5,734 nt of DNA from an uncultured Clostridia bacterium. GTDB lineage: Bacteria; Bacillota; Clostridia; Monoglobales; Firm-18. The translations under genes and the position numbers were made by a program. The stretch covers positions 1 through 5,734 of the forward strand of contig CALDNB010000120.1 of NCBI GenBank assembly GCA_937914775.1, written 5' to 3'. This document shows, piece by piece, positions 1-4,758 of this stretch; the first letter of the stretch is position 1; each line of letters begins with the position of its first letter. The notes under the pieces are model-generated. The model was given only the letters and a program-made list of their open reading frames with translations. It had not been told where the DNA came from and did no database searches.

Positions 1-229
1 TGCAAAGCTCGACCAGACAGGTGTTGGTAAGCTCATGGATATGGCTATCAAGCTTGGTAAGCCAGTAAATCCAAAGCTCCACATCGGTATCTGCGGCGAA
101 CACGGCGGCGACCCTGTATCAGTTGAGTTCTGTCACTCAATCGGTCTAAACTATGTATCATGCTCACCGTTCAGAGTTCCGATTGCCCGTCTTGCTGCTG
201 CACAGGCTGCAATCAAAGATATGAAATAA
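1..229 (+). CDS. ppdK: Pyruvate, phosphate dikinase, C-terminal end (partial, 5' cut by window)
   Basis: This is the last 75 codons of the gene; the reading frame begins at base 2 and ends with TAA at 227-229. PPDK is a cytosolic enzyme that interconverts pyruvate, ATP and Pi with phosphoenolpyruvate, AMP and PPi, and in anaerobes it often serves glycolysis. The visible part is the end of the C-terminal PEP/pyruvate-binding barrel. The motif GICGEHGGDP contains the catalytic cysteine (codon 92-94), which corresponds to the active-site Cys of PPDK and of PTS enzyme I. It is followed by NYVSCSPFRVPIARLAAAQA, the near-invariant PPDK tail. PPDK rather than enzyme I or PEP synthase is supported by the EHGGDP form and this tail. 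Codon use is richer in G and C (GGT, CGT, GCT) than in the genes downstream, as expected for a highly expressed gene. A terminator follows 21 bp after the stop. Confidence 0.96.
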   Translation, partial: AKLDQTGVGKLMDMAIKLGKPVNPKLHIGICGEHGGDPVSVEFCHSIGLNYVSCSPFRVPIARLAAAQAAIKDMK

Positions 230-250
230 TTAAAATTTCATAAATAAATT

Positions 251-283
251 AATCTCCACCGAATCTCGGTGGAGATTTTTTTT
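251..283 (+). terminator. Rho-independent terminator of ppdK
   Basis: An 11-bp perfect stem (251-261 with 267-277) has a 5-nt loop (AATCT) and runs into eight T residues (276-283). It starts 21 bp after the ppdK stop and separates ppdK from the SLH gene. Confidence 0.95.
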
Positions 284-292
284 GCAAAGTCC

Positions 293-321
293 TTTTTATG
301 GTACAATGGCTGTGCTATAAT
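293..321 (+). promoter_or_regulatory. Sigma-A-type extended -10 promoter of the SLH gene
   Basis: A perfect TATAAT at 316-321 is preceded by TGC, giving the extended -10 motif TGnTATAAT. The -35 at the usual distance is weak (TTTTTA, 293-298, 17-bp spacer), as is common when the -10 is extended. The predicted transcript start is near 328, so the Shine-Dalgarno site (329-335) would lie at the very 5' end of the mRNA. Confidence 0.7.
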
Positions 322-341
322 AAACTCAAGAGGTGAGTAAA

Positions 342-941
342 ATGAAAAAATTTTTAGTCAGCATTTTAATAGGGGTTATGCTGATTAGTTCGGTATCAGC
401 AACGGAATTTGCAGATGTAAAAGAAGCAGACCACTTTTACGATGAAGTTTTGTTTGCATCGGGAAAGGGAATTATTAACGGCATAGGAAACAATCTGTTT
501 AACCCACAAGGTACATTGACAGTTGCAGAGGGTATAAAAATATCCGCCTGTATAAATGCTGATTTCTTTAAAAAAGAAATAAAACCTTATGATGGTGCAA
601 CACATTGGGCAGATGCGTATTATGACTATGCTGTGGAAAACGGTATTATAAATGAAACCGATTTTGCAAAGGCAGATTTTGATAAGGCAATAACAAGGGA
701 CAGACTGTTTTATATCTTTGCTAAAACTTTACCTGACAGTGAATTTATTGCAATAAATGAAAAAGACCTTGCACCGGGGAACAATATGGCACACTACATT
801 GAGAAACTGTTTTGTGCAGGAATAGTTATAGGAACTGAAAACGGTTTTGAACTTGATAACAATATTATAAGAGCAGACGGCGTAATACTGATTTCAAGAA
901 TGTGTGCATATTCAAGAAGACAGATGGTTTTAGAAGAATAG
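342..941 (+). CDS. Secreted protein with three SLH (S-layer homology) repeats
   Basis: The product has 199 residues. I place the start at ATG 342, because AGAGGTG (329-335) is a Shine-Dalgarno site 6 nt upstream; the in-frame GTG at 333 lies inside it and is unlikely to be used. Residues 1-20 form a signal peptide: Lys2-Lys3, a hydrophobic core, and SVSA as a signal peptidase I site. The rest is three SLH repeats at about 23-72, 87-130 and 138-190. Each opens with an F/W/L-x-D/A type start and carries a degenerate TRAE-type motif: TVAEG near 60, TRDR near 118, and RADG near 177. In the family, three SLH repeats form a module that binds pyruvylated secondary cell-wall polymer and anchors the protein to the surface. 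Here there is no further domain, so the protein is an anchor without visible cargo. It is monocistronic, with its own promoter and terminator. Its specific role is unknown. Confidence 0.88.
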   Translation: MKKFLVSILIGVMLISSVSATEFADVKEADHFYDEVLFASGKGIINGIGNNLFNPQGTLTVAEGIKISACINADFFKKEIKPYDGATHWADAYYDYAVENGIINETDFAKADFDKAITRDRLFYIFAKTLPDSEFIAINEKDLAPGNNMAHYIEKLFCAGIVIGTENGFELDNNIIRADGVILISRMCAYSRRQMVLEE

Positions 942-975
942 AAAAGCACCTTGGCTTTTAGCCAAGGTGCTTTTT
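942..975. terminator. Bidirectional terminator between the SLH gene and corA
   Basis: A perfect 14-bp stem (942-955 with 961-974) has a TTTTA loop, an A-tract on the left and a T-tract on the right, so it can stop transcription from both sides. It begins immediately after the SLH stop codon (939-941), and corA's stop codon begins 1 nt beyond its T-tract. It serves both convergent genes. Confidence 0.93.
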
Positions 976-976
976 A

Positions 977-1918
977 TTAAAATAAATTTTTCTTTGCAAG
1001 TATTACTGCCACAACAAGGGAAATGATTATGGACATTAAAATAACTATGCCAAAGCCCAAGGGGCTTCCTGCAAAAGGCATACCTGCTAAATTTACGTTC
1101 ATTCCGTAGGCACTGAAAATCATTGTAGGAATTGACATTACAATAGTAACAGTTGCAAGGAATTTCATAACAATATTTAAGTTGTTTGATATAACAGAGG
1201 CAAAAGCGTCCATCATACCGCTTAAAATTCCGCTGTAGATGTTAGCCATCTCCATCGCCTGTTTGTTTTCGATAATTACGTCTTCTAACAAATCAGTATC
1301 TTCGGGATACTTTTTAATAGATTCCGTTCTCATTATTTTTTCTAAAACGCCCTCGTTTGAACGAAGAGAAGTTGTGAAATAAACAAGACTTTTTTCAAGT
1401 TCTAATAGTTCAATCAGTTCTCTGTTTTTTGTAGATTTGTGAAGTTCGCTTTCCACCGCTTCGCTTTTTTTGTTAATGTTTCTTAAGTAAGTCAGATAAA
1501 GTGAAGCATTTCTGTAAAGAATCTGAAGAAGAAATCTTGTTTTCCAACTGGTGTCACAGTTTCTTGTTCTCTGGTCGGCAATACCTTTTAATACGCTTGT
1601 GTTTTCAAGACAAACAGTAATTACCGCCTCTTTGGTTAAGAAAATACTCATAGGAATTGTAACGTAAGTTTCCTTTTTGTTTTTAACCTCTACTGCGGGA
1701 ACGTCCACCAAAACCATGGTGTAATTCTCTTCTACCTCAATTCTTGAGCGTTCTTCTTCGTCGGTAGCGTCACGCAAATCGTCAAGTTCAATTTTGTAAC
1801 GGGTTGCTATTTCTTTTAGTTCCTGTTCGTTTGGTTTAATTAAAGAAACCCAGCAACCGTCCATTGGCTCGTTGATTTTAGTAACCTTACCGTCAATGGT
1901 TTTGTAAAATTTTATCAT
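977..1918 (-). CDS. corA: CorA-family divalent cation (Mg2+/Co2+) channel
   Basis: The protein has 313 residues, the usual length for CorA. CorA is a pentameric inner-membrane channel that takes up Mg2+, and also Co2+ or Ni2+; the large N-terminal cytosolic domain gates it by binding Mg2+. Residues 1-250 are the soluble domain, with a long helical, charged stretch at about 145-250. Two membrane segments close the protein, at about 252-271 and 287-308. The signature YGMN sits at 271-274, at the end of the first segment, and forms the pore-mouth selectivity filter. The short loop and the basic C-terminal tail (AKKNLF) are typical. The ATG is preceded by GAAAGGAG with 6-nt spacing (minus strand, 1925-1932). 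Zn2+ export (ZntB-like) cannot be excluded, but the sequence favours CorA. It has a structured leader of about 140 nt with a small reading frame, described separately. Confidence 0.95.
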   Translation of the reverse strand: MIKFYKTIDGKVTKINEPMDGCWVSLIKPNEQELKEIATRYKIELDDLRDATDEEERSRIEVEENYTMVLVDVPAVEVKNKKETYVTIPMSIFLTKEAVITVCLENTSVLKGIADQRTRNCDTSWKTRFLLQILYRNASLYLTYLRNINKKSEAVESELHKSTKNRELIELLELEKSLVYFTTSLRSNEGVLEKIMRTESIKKYPEDTDLLEDVIIENKQAMEMANIYSGILSGMMDAFASVISNNLNIVMKFLATVTIVMSIPTMIFSAYGMNVNLAGMPFAGSPLGFGIVILMSIIISLVVAVILAKKNLF

Positions 1919-1924
1919 AAAAGG

Positions 1925-1978
1925 CTCCTTTCTATGCCGATAAAAACAGGCACAGAAAGTAACCTGTCTTAAGGCATA
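1925..1978 (-). promoter_or_regulatory. corA leader RNA with two mutually exclusive helices
   Basis: Form A in the minus-strand RNA: UAUGCC (1973-1978) pairs with GGCAUA (1933-1938), and inside it AGACAGG (1963-1969) pairs with CCUGUUU (1944-1950). This leaves the corA Shine-Dalgarno GAAAGGAG (1925-1932) single-stranded. Form B: CUUUCUGUGCC (1949-1959) pairs with GGCAUAGAAAG (1928-1938). It has 11 consecutive pairs including one G-U, and a 10-nt loop. It takes up both GGCAUA and the first five bases of the Shine-Dalgarno. Forms A and B share strands, so they cannot coexist. The G-U pair becomes an A-C mismatch in the plus-strand RNA, so the structure belongs to the corA transcript. There is no long U-run after form B, so control of translation is more likely than attenuation. 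Confidence 0.6.
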
Positions 1979-2019
1979 CTATTAAATTTTAATAAAATAC
2001 TCCCGGGATCTCCGTCCAT
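1969..2019 (-). CDS. Putative corA leader peptide, 16 residues (MDGDPGSILLKFNSMP)
   Basis: This small frame lies inside the corA leader. It has an ATG at 2019-2017, a Shine-Dalgarno GAGGTG at 2028-2033 (minus strand) with 8-nt spacing, and TAA at 1971-1969. It is about 50 nt upstream of corA. The product has a short acidic/proline start (Asp2, Asp4, Pro5) and then a hydrophobic-basic stretch. The Ser-Met-Pro codons overlap the 5' arm of the UAUGCC helix. A ribosome at the stop codon would cover the AGACAGG arm and leave CUUUCUGUGCC roughly at its leading edge. Known parallels are the enterobacterial mgtL leader peptide, whose acidic/proline N-terminus destabilises ribosomes at low Mg2+, and the leader frame reported before Salmonella corA. 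No sequence homology to either is claimed. A regulatory rather than a protein function is inferred. Confidence 0.55.
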   Translation of the reverse strand: MDGDPGSILLKFNSMP

Positions 2020-2065
2020 TAAATTTTCACCTCGTTAATCAGATTTGGAAATATCCACAAATATT

Positions 2066-2094
2066 ATTTTAACATAATAAAAAAACAATTACAA
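2066..2094 (-). promoter_or_regulatory. Predicted corA promoter
   Basis: On the minus strand, TTGTAA (-35, 2089-2094) and TAAAAT (-10, 2066-2071) are separated by exactly 17 bp. The predicted start near 2059 gives a leader of about 140 nt, long enough to contain the small reading frame and both helices. The surroundings are very AT-rich, so other -10 choices exist. Confidence 0.55.
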
Positions 2095-2125
2095 GTGTTT
2101 TTTGTTGCATTAAACAATAACTTGT
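2091..2125. promoter_or_regulatory. Imperfect dyad between the divergent promoters (possible operator)
   Basis: ACAAGT (2091-2096) is repeated inverted as ACTTGT (2120-2125). Inside, TTGTT (2102-2106) is inverted as AACAA (2113-2117). The dyad overlaps both -35 elements of the back-to-back corA and MFS-operon promoters, a natural place for a shared regulator. The half-site spacings are unequal and the region is AT-rich, so chance is possible. No regulator family is recognised. Confidence 0.25.
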
Positions 2126-2133
2126 GGTAAAAT
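2105..2133 (+). promoter_or_regulatory. Predicted promoter of the MFS-VIT1-dtd-EamA operon
   Basis: TTGCAT (-35, 2105-2110) and TAAAAT (-10, 2128-2133) are separated by 17 bp, with TGG just before the -10 forming an extended -10. The predicted start is near 2140. It faces away from the corA promoter; the two -35 boxes are only 10 bp apart. Its -10 lies just downstream of an in-frame GTG at 2124, which argues against that codon as the start of the first gene. Confidence 0.6.
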
Positions 2134-2160
2134 TAGGGAAGTGTTTTAGTGTATGGGGGA

Positions 2161-2175
2161 TTATAATGAACATAA
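2161..2175. promoter_or_regulatory. PerR/Fur-box-like sequence over the operon's first start codon
   Basis: TTATAATGAACATAA matches the Bacillus PerR box TTATAATnATTATAA at 12 of 14 defined positions. The 19-bp frame around it (2159-2177) is a perfect 6-7-6 inverted repeat, GATTAT/ATAATC, and matches the classical Fur box at 14 of 19. It lies roughly 20-35 bp downstream of the predicted transcript start and covers the ATG at 2166. The operon contains a ferritin-like metal transporter, a plausible PerR or Fur target. The AT-rich background raises the chance of accidental matches. Confidence 0.35.
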
Positions 2176-2657
2176 TCAAAGACAAAAGAGTAATGAATGC
2201 AATTTACATAGGAACTCTTTGTTCTGTTGCATATCTTGCAGTTTATTTTGCAAGAAACATATTAAGTGCTGTTACACCCCAGATGATTGAGGGCGGATAT
2301 ACTGAGGAATATATTGGCAGAATTTCTTTTGTTTATTTTGCCTTTTATGCAGTAGGACAACTTATAAACGGTGCAATCGGAGACAAGATTAAGGCAAGAT
2401 ATATGATAAGCACAGGTCTTTTTCTGTCAGGCATAACAAATCTTTTGTTTTGCAATTTTGTGCCTGTGTATCCTGATATGGCAGTAATAATTTACGGATT
2501 AACCGGCTTCTTTTTAGCAATGATATACGGACCTATGACAAAGGTTGTTGCAGAAAACAGATCGATGCGTATTCCGACAGGACAGCTGAACAGCTTGCTG
2601 AATGATGCGATTCTGATGAAAGATGCAGTCTTGGTTACACCTTTGCATCATTTATAG
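2166..2657 (+). CDS. MFS transporter, N-terminal part of a frameshifted gene (TM1-4)
   Basis: I start at ATG 2166, which has GGGGGA (2155-2160) 5 nt upstream, rather than at GTG 2124, which precedes and abuts the promoter -10. The frame runs 163 codons to TAG at 2655-2657. It encodes a short basic N-terminus and four membrane segments, at about 11-29, 50-70, 79-97 and 103-122. The loop between TM2 and TM3 is GAIGDKIKARY, the MFS motif A region. The pattern resembles the GlpT/UhpT-like organophosphate:phosphate antiporter branch, but the substrate cannot be assigned. After GPMTKVVAEN (122-131) the translation loses transporter character (RSMRIPTGQLNSLLND and onward) and stops, while the matching continuation lies in another frame. 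The first half alone could not transport. This is probably an inactivated gene; a sequencing or assembly error is the alternative. Confidence 0.8.
   Translation: MNIIKDKRVMNAIYIGTLCSVAYLAVYFARNILSAVTPQMIEGGYTEEYIGRISFVYFAFYAVGQLINGAIGDKIKARYMISTGLFLSGITNLLFCNFVPVYPDMAVIIYGLTGFFLAMIYGPMTKVVAENRSMRIPTGQLNSLLNDAILMKDAVLVTPLHHL
2548..2620 (+). repeat. Imperfect short duplication at the frameshift junction
   Basis: Two similar blocks follow one another. TTGCAGAA (2548-2555) with GATGCGTATTCCGA (2564-2577) is echoed by TTGCTGAA (2595-2602) with GATGCGATTCTGA (2604-2616). Between them lies CAGCTGAACAGCTTGCTG-like sequence with further internal repetition. The segment lies exactly where the MFS frame changes, and it adds about 12 codons more than expected between TM4 and TM5. 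Confidence 0.45.
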
Positions 2658-3424
2658 GTTCTCCCTTTGCAGGAATAGCCGCAGCAGCCCTCGTGTCGCA
2701 AAGCGTGTTTAAAGTAAGCACCGTTGCACTTGTGGTAATGTCAGTTATAGTCTTTGGCTTTTTCCTTTACTTTGAGAAAAAAGGAATTGTAAAATATAAT
2801 CAGTACAAACCTCAAAAAGAAGAGGGAGGAAACATTAAAATCCTTTTAAAACACCAAATTGTGAAATTCACTTTGATTTCCATACTGACAGGGGTGGTAA
2901 GAACAACTGTTGTGTTCTGGCTTCCCACATACTTGTCCCAGTACCTTGGTTTTTCTACTGAAAAGTCAGCGATTATTTTTACAACAACTACCTTTATAAT
3001 ATCATTTACAACTTTTGTTGCAATATTTATTTATGAGCGTTTAAAAAGAAATATGGACTTAACAATACTTATTATGTTTACTACGTCATCAGTATTTTTC
3101 CTGTTGGTTTACCTTGTAAAACAACCTGTTTTAAACATAATATTCATTGTAATTGCTATAATGTCATCAAACGGTGCCGCAACGATGCTTTACAGCAGAT
3201 ATTGTCCAAGTCTTCGGGATACGGGTATGGTTTCGGGAGCAACAGGTTTTCTTGATTTTGTAAGCTATATGTCAGCAGCCGCATCAAGCACACTTTTTGC
3301 AAATGCGGTGTCAGACATAGGCTGGGGGAATTTAATCCTTGTGTGGTTTGGATTAATGGTTGTGGGAATTGCAGTTGCACTTCCCTGTAAAAATATAAAT
3401 ATAAAAAGGAGCGAGAATTTATGA
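2606..3424 (+). CDS. MFS transporter, C-terminal part of the frameshifted gene (TM5-12)
   Basis: This frame is open from 2606, just after an in-frame TGA at 2603-2605, to TGA at 3422-3424. The family-like sequence resumes at about 2621 with RCSLGYTFASFIGSPFAG and gives eight more membrane segments: TM5 and TM6, a charged central loop (EKKGIVKYNQYKPQKEEGG), then TM7-12. Together with the N-terminal part this makes 12 segments and about 420 residues, the normal MFS size. The first GTG, at 2693, has no Shine-Dalgarno site and lies in the middle of TM5, so independent translation is unlikely. The 3' end overlaps the next gene by 4 bp (ATGA), so that gene was presumably translationally coupled to this one. 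It still has its own site, AAAGGAG (3405-3411), and need not depend on readthrough. Confidence 0.8.
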   Translation, partial: CDSDERCSLGYTFASFIGSPFAGIAAAALVSQSVFKVSTVALVVMSVIVFGFFLYFEKKGIVKYNQYKPQKEEGGNIKILLKHQIVKFTLISILTGVVRTTVVFWLPTYLSQYLGFSTEKSAIIFTTTTFIISFTTFVAIFIYERLKRNMDLTILIMFTTSSVFFLLVYLVKQPVLNIIFIVIAIMSSNGAATMLYSRYCPSLRDTGMVSGATGFLDFVSYMSAAASSTLFANAVSDIGWGNLILVWFGLMVVGIAVALPCKNINIKRSENL

Positions 3425-4302
3425 CTTTAGCAATTTCTAAAAAGGCACTTGACATTATAAAAAAGATGCAGCAAAACGAAATTACCGAAAGTGCGGTTTA
3501 TGAAAATTTGTCTAAATCAGCAAAAGGTGAAGAAAACAAAAAAGTTTTGCACCGCCTGTCACAGGAGGAACACGCCCATTACGAAATATGGAAAAAATAT
3601 ACGGGGAAAGAATTAAAACCAAACAAGTGGAAAGTGTTCAAATACACAATGATTGCAAAAATACTTGGCTTTACTTTTGCAGTTAAGTTAATGGAAATGG
3701 GCGAAGAGGGTGCCCAAAAAGAGTATGAACTTATTGCAGAGGAAGTAGAAGAAAGCATACAGATAAGAAAGCAGGAGGAGGAGCACGAACAGGCACTTCT
3801 TAATATGCTTGACGAAGAGCGACTGCAGTATGTGGGCAGTATGGTACTTGGTATGAACGACGCGTTAGTGGAACTGACAGGCTCCCTTGCAGGGTTTACT
3901 TTTGCAATGCAAAACACACGCCTTATTGCTCTTTCGGGACTTATTATAGGCATTTCCGCAACATTTTCTATGGCGTCAAGTGAGTTTTTGTCCGCAAGGA
4001 GCGAGGGCAGAAATGATGCCCTTAAATCCTGTTCATACACGGGTGTTGCCTATTTAATTACAGTTGTACTTTTAATTTTGCCGTATCTTCTTTTGGACAG
4101 CACAAAATATATGTCAGCACTGTTCTTGATGCTTGGTATAGTAATTTTAATAATTGCAGGGTTTACATATTATATTTCTGTGGCACAGGGACAAAAATTC
4201 CGTCCCCGATTCTTTGAAATGACAATAATAAGTGTGTCGGTTGCAGTACTTTCATTTGTGGTAGGTATTCTTGCAAAACATTTCCTGGGAGTAGATATAT
4301 GA
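3421..4302 (+). CDS. Ferritin-like domain fused to VIT1/CCC1 Fe/Mn transporter (MbfA type)
   Basis: The protein has 293 residues in two parts. Residues 1-135 are a soluble rubrerythrin/ferritin-like four-helix domain. Its candidate di-iron ligands are Glu23 (ESAVY), the ExxH pair Glu50/His53 (EEHAH), a Glu near 96, and the second ExxH pair Glu119/His122 (EEEHE). Residues 138-293 are a VIT1/CCC1 membrane domain of about five segments. It opens with GMNDALVELTGSLAGFTFA and contains the family motif SMASSEFLSARSE (183-195). Family members of this architecture (membrane-bound ferritin A) move Fe2+ or Mn2+ out of the cytosol, with the ferritin domain sensing or oxidising iron. Direction and metal are not decided by sequence alone. 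ATG 3421 overlaps the MFS stop (ATGA), with AAAGGAG (3405-3411) 9 nt upstream; its own stop overlaps the dtd start. Sharing an operon with a PerR-like site suggests control by iron or peroxide. Confidence 0.9.
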   Translation: MTLAISKKALDIIKKMQQNEITESAVYENLSKSAKGEENKKVLHRLSQEEHAHYEIWKKYTGKELKPNKWKVFKYTMIAKILGFTFAVKLMEMGEEGAQKEYELIAEEVEESIQIRKQEEEHEQALLNMLDEERLQYVGSMVLGMNDALVELTGSLAGFTFAMQNTRLIALSGLIIGISATFSMASSEFLSARSEGRNDALKSCSYTGVAYLITVVLLILPYLLLDSTKYMSALFLMLGIVILIIAGFTYYISVAQGQKFRPRFFEMTIISVSVAVLSFVVGILAKHFLGVDI

Positions 4303-4748
4303 GAGCAGTAGTACAAAGAGTAAGTTATGCCTCTGTAAAAGTTAACAAAGAGGTAACAGGAGAAATAAAAAAAGGTCTTTTGGTGTTTTTGGCAGTTTGT
4401 GACGATGACACAAAAAAGGATCTGGAGTATATGGCGGACAAGGTGTCAGGTCTTAGAATATTTGAAGACGATGAAGAAAAAATGAACCTGTCTGTTACGG
4501 ATGTGGGCGGAGAAATACTTGTAATTTCCCAGTTTACACTGTACGGTGACTGCAGAAAGGGCAAACGCCCCAGTTTTGTGTCGGCAGGGGAGCCAAAGTA
4601 CGCCAATATGATGTACGAAGAGTTTATTAATAATTTAAAAGAAAAAGGTATAACCGTTGAAAAGGGAGTTTTTGGTGCAGATATGAAAGTGGAACTTTTA
4701 AACGATGGACCTGTAACTATTCTTTTAGACAGTAAAAAAACATTTTAA
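4299..4748 (+). CDS. dtd: D-aminoacyl-tRNA deacylase
   Basis: The 149-residue product is the full normal length. DTD is a cytosolic homodimer that hydrolyses D-amino acids (and glycine mischarged on tRNA-Ala) from tRNA, a proofreading step in translation. The start MRAVVQRVSYASV is the family N-terminus. The two active-site signatures are present: SQFTL at 77-81 followed by YGDCRKGKRPSF, and NDGPVT at 135-140, which carries the cross-subunit Gly-Pro that excludes L-aminoacyl groups. GVFGADM at 123-129 is also typical. Its ATG overlaps the upstream stop by 4 bp, with GGGAG (4287-4291) 7 nt before it, so it is probably translationally coupled to the VIT1 gene. In many Firmicutes dtd follows relA; here it sits among transporters, so operon membership says little about its function. 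Confidence 0.97.
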   Translation: MRAVVQRVSYASVKVNKEVTGEIKKGLLVFLAVCDDDTKKDLEYMADKVSGLRIFEDDEEKMNLSVTDVGGEILVISQFTLYGDCRKGKRPSFVSAGEPKYANMMYEEFINNLKEKGITVEKGVFGADMKVELLNDGPVTILLDSKKTF

Positions 4749-4758
4749 GGAGTTAACT

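Noticed and set aside
333..341. GTG 333 as start of the SLH protein
   Set aside because: The GTG is part of the Shine-Dalgarno AGAGGTG for ATG 342, which also gives a normal signal peptide beginning Met-Lys-Lys.
396..605. Minus-strand open frame opposite the SLH gene
   Set aside because: It is a shadow of the real gene, has a cysteine/phenylalanine-rich composition without family features, and no ribosome site. The same applies to the frames opposite 3156-3455, 3579-4040, 4325-4606 and 5121-5393.
1919..2059. M-box (Mg2+) riboswitch in the corA leader
   Set aside because: The gene context fits and pieces such as AACGAGGTGA look vaguely similar. However, the leader is shorter than the M-box core and lacks its conserved internal segments. 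The leader frame and the two competing helices explain the sequence better.
2124..2165. GTG 2124 as start of the MFS gene
   Set aside because: It directly precedes the predicted -10 element and has no Shine-Dalgarno site; ATG 2166 has GGGGGA 5 nt upstream and gives the usual short MFS N-terminus.
2545..2660. Programmed ribosomal frameshift in the MFS gene
   Set aside because: No slippery heptamer in the correct phase is seen, MFS genes are not known for this, and the duplicated extra bases point to mutation.
2693..2695. GTG 2693 as an independent start for the second MFS half
   Set aside because: No Shine-Dalgarno precedes it, and transporter-like sequence (RCSLGYTFASFIGSP) already exists in the same frame upstream.
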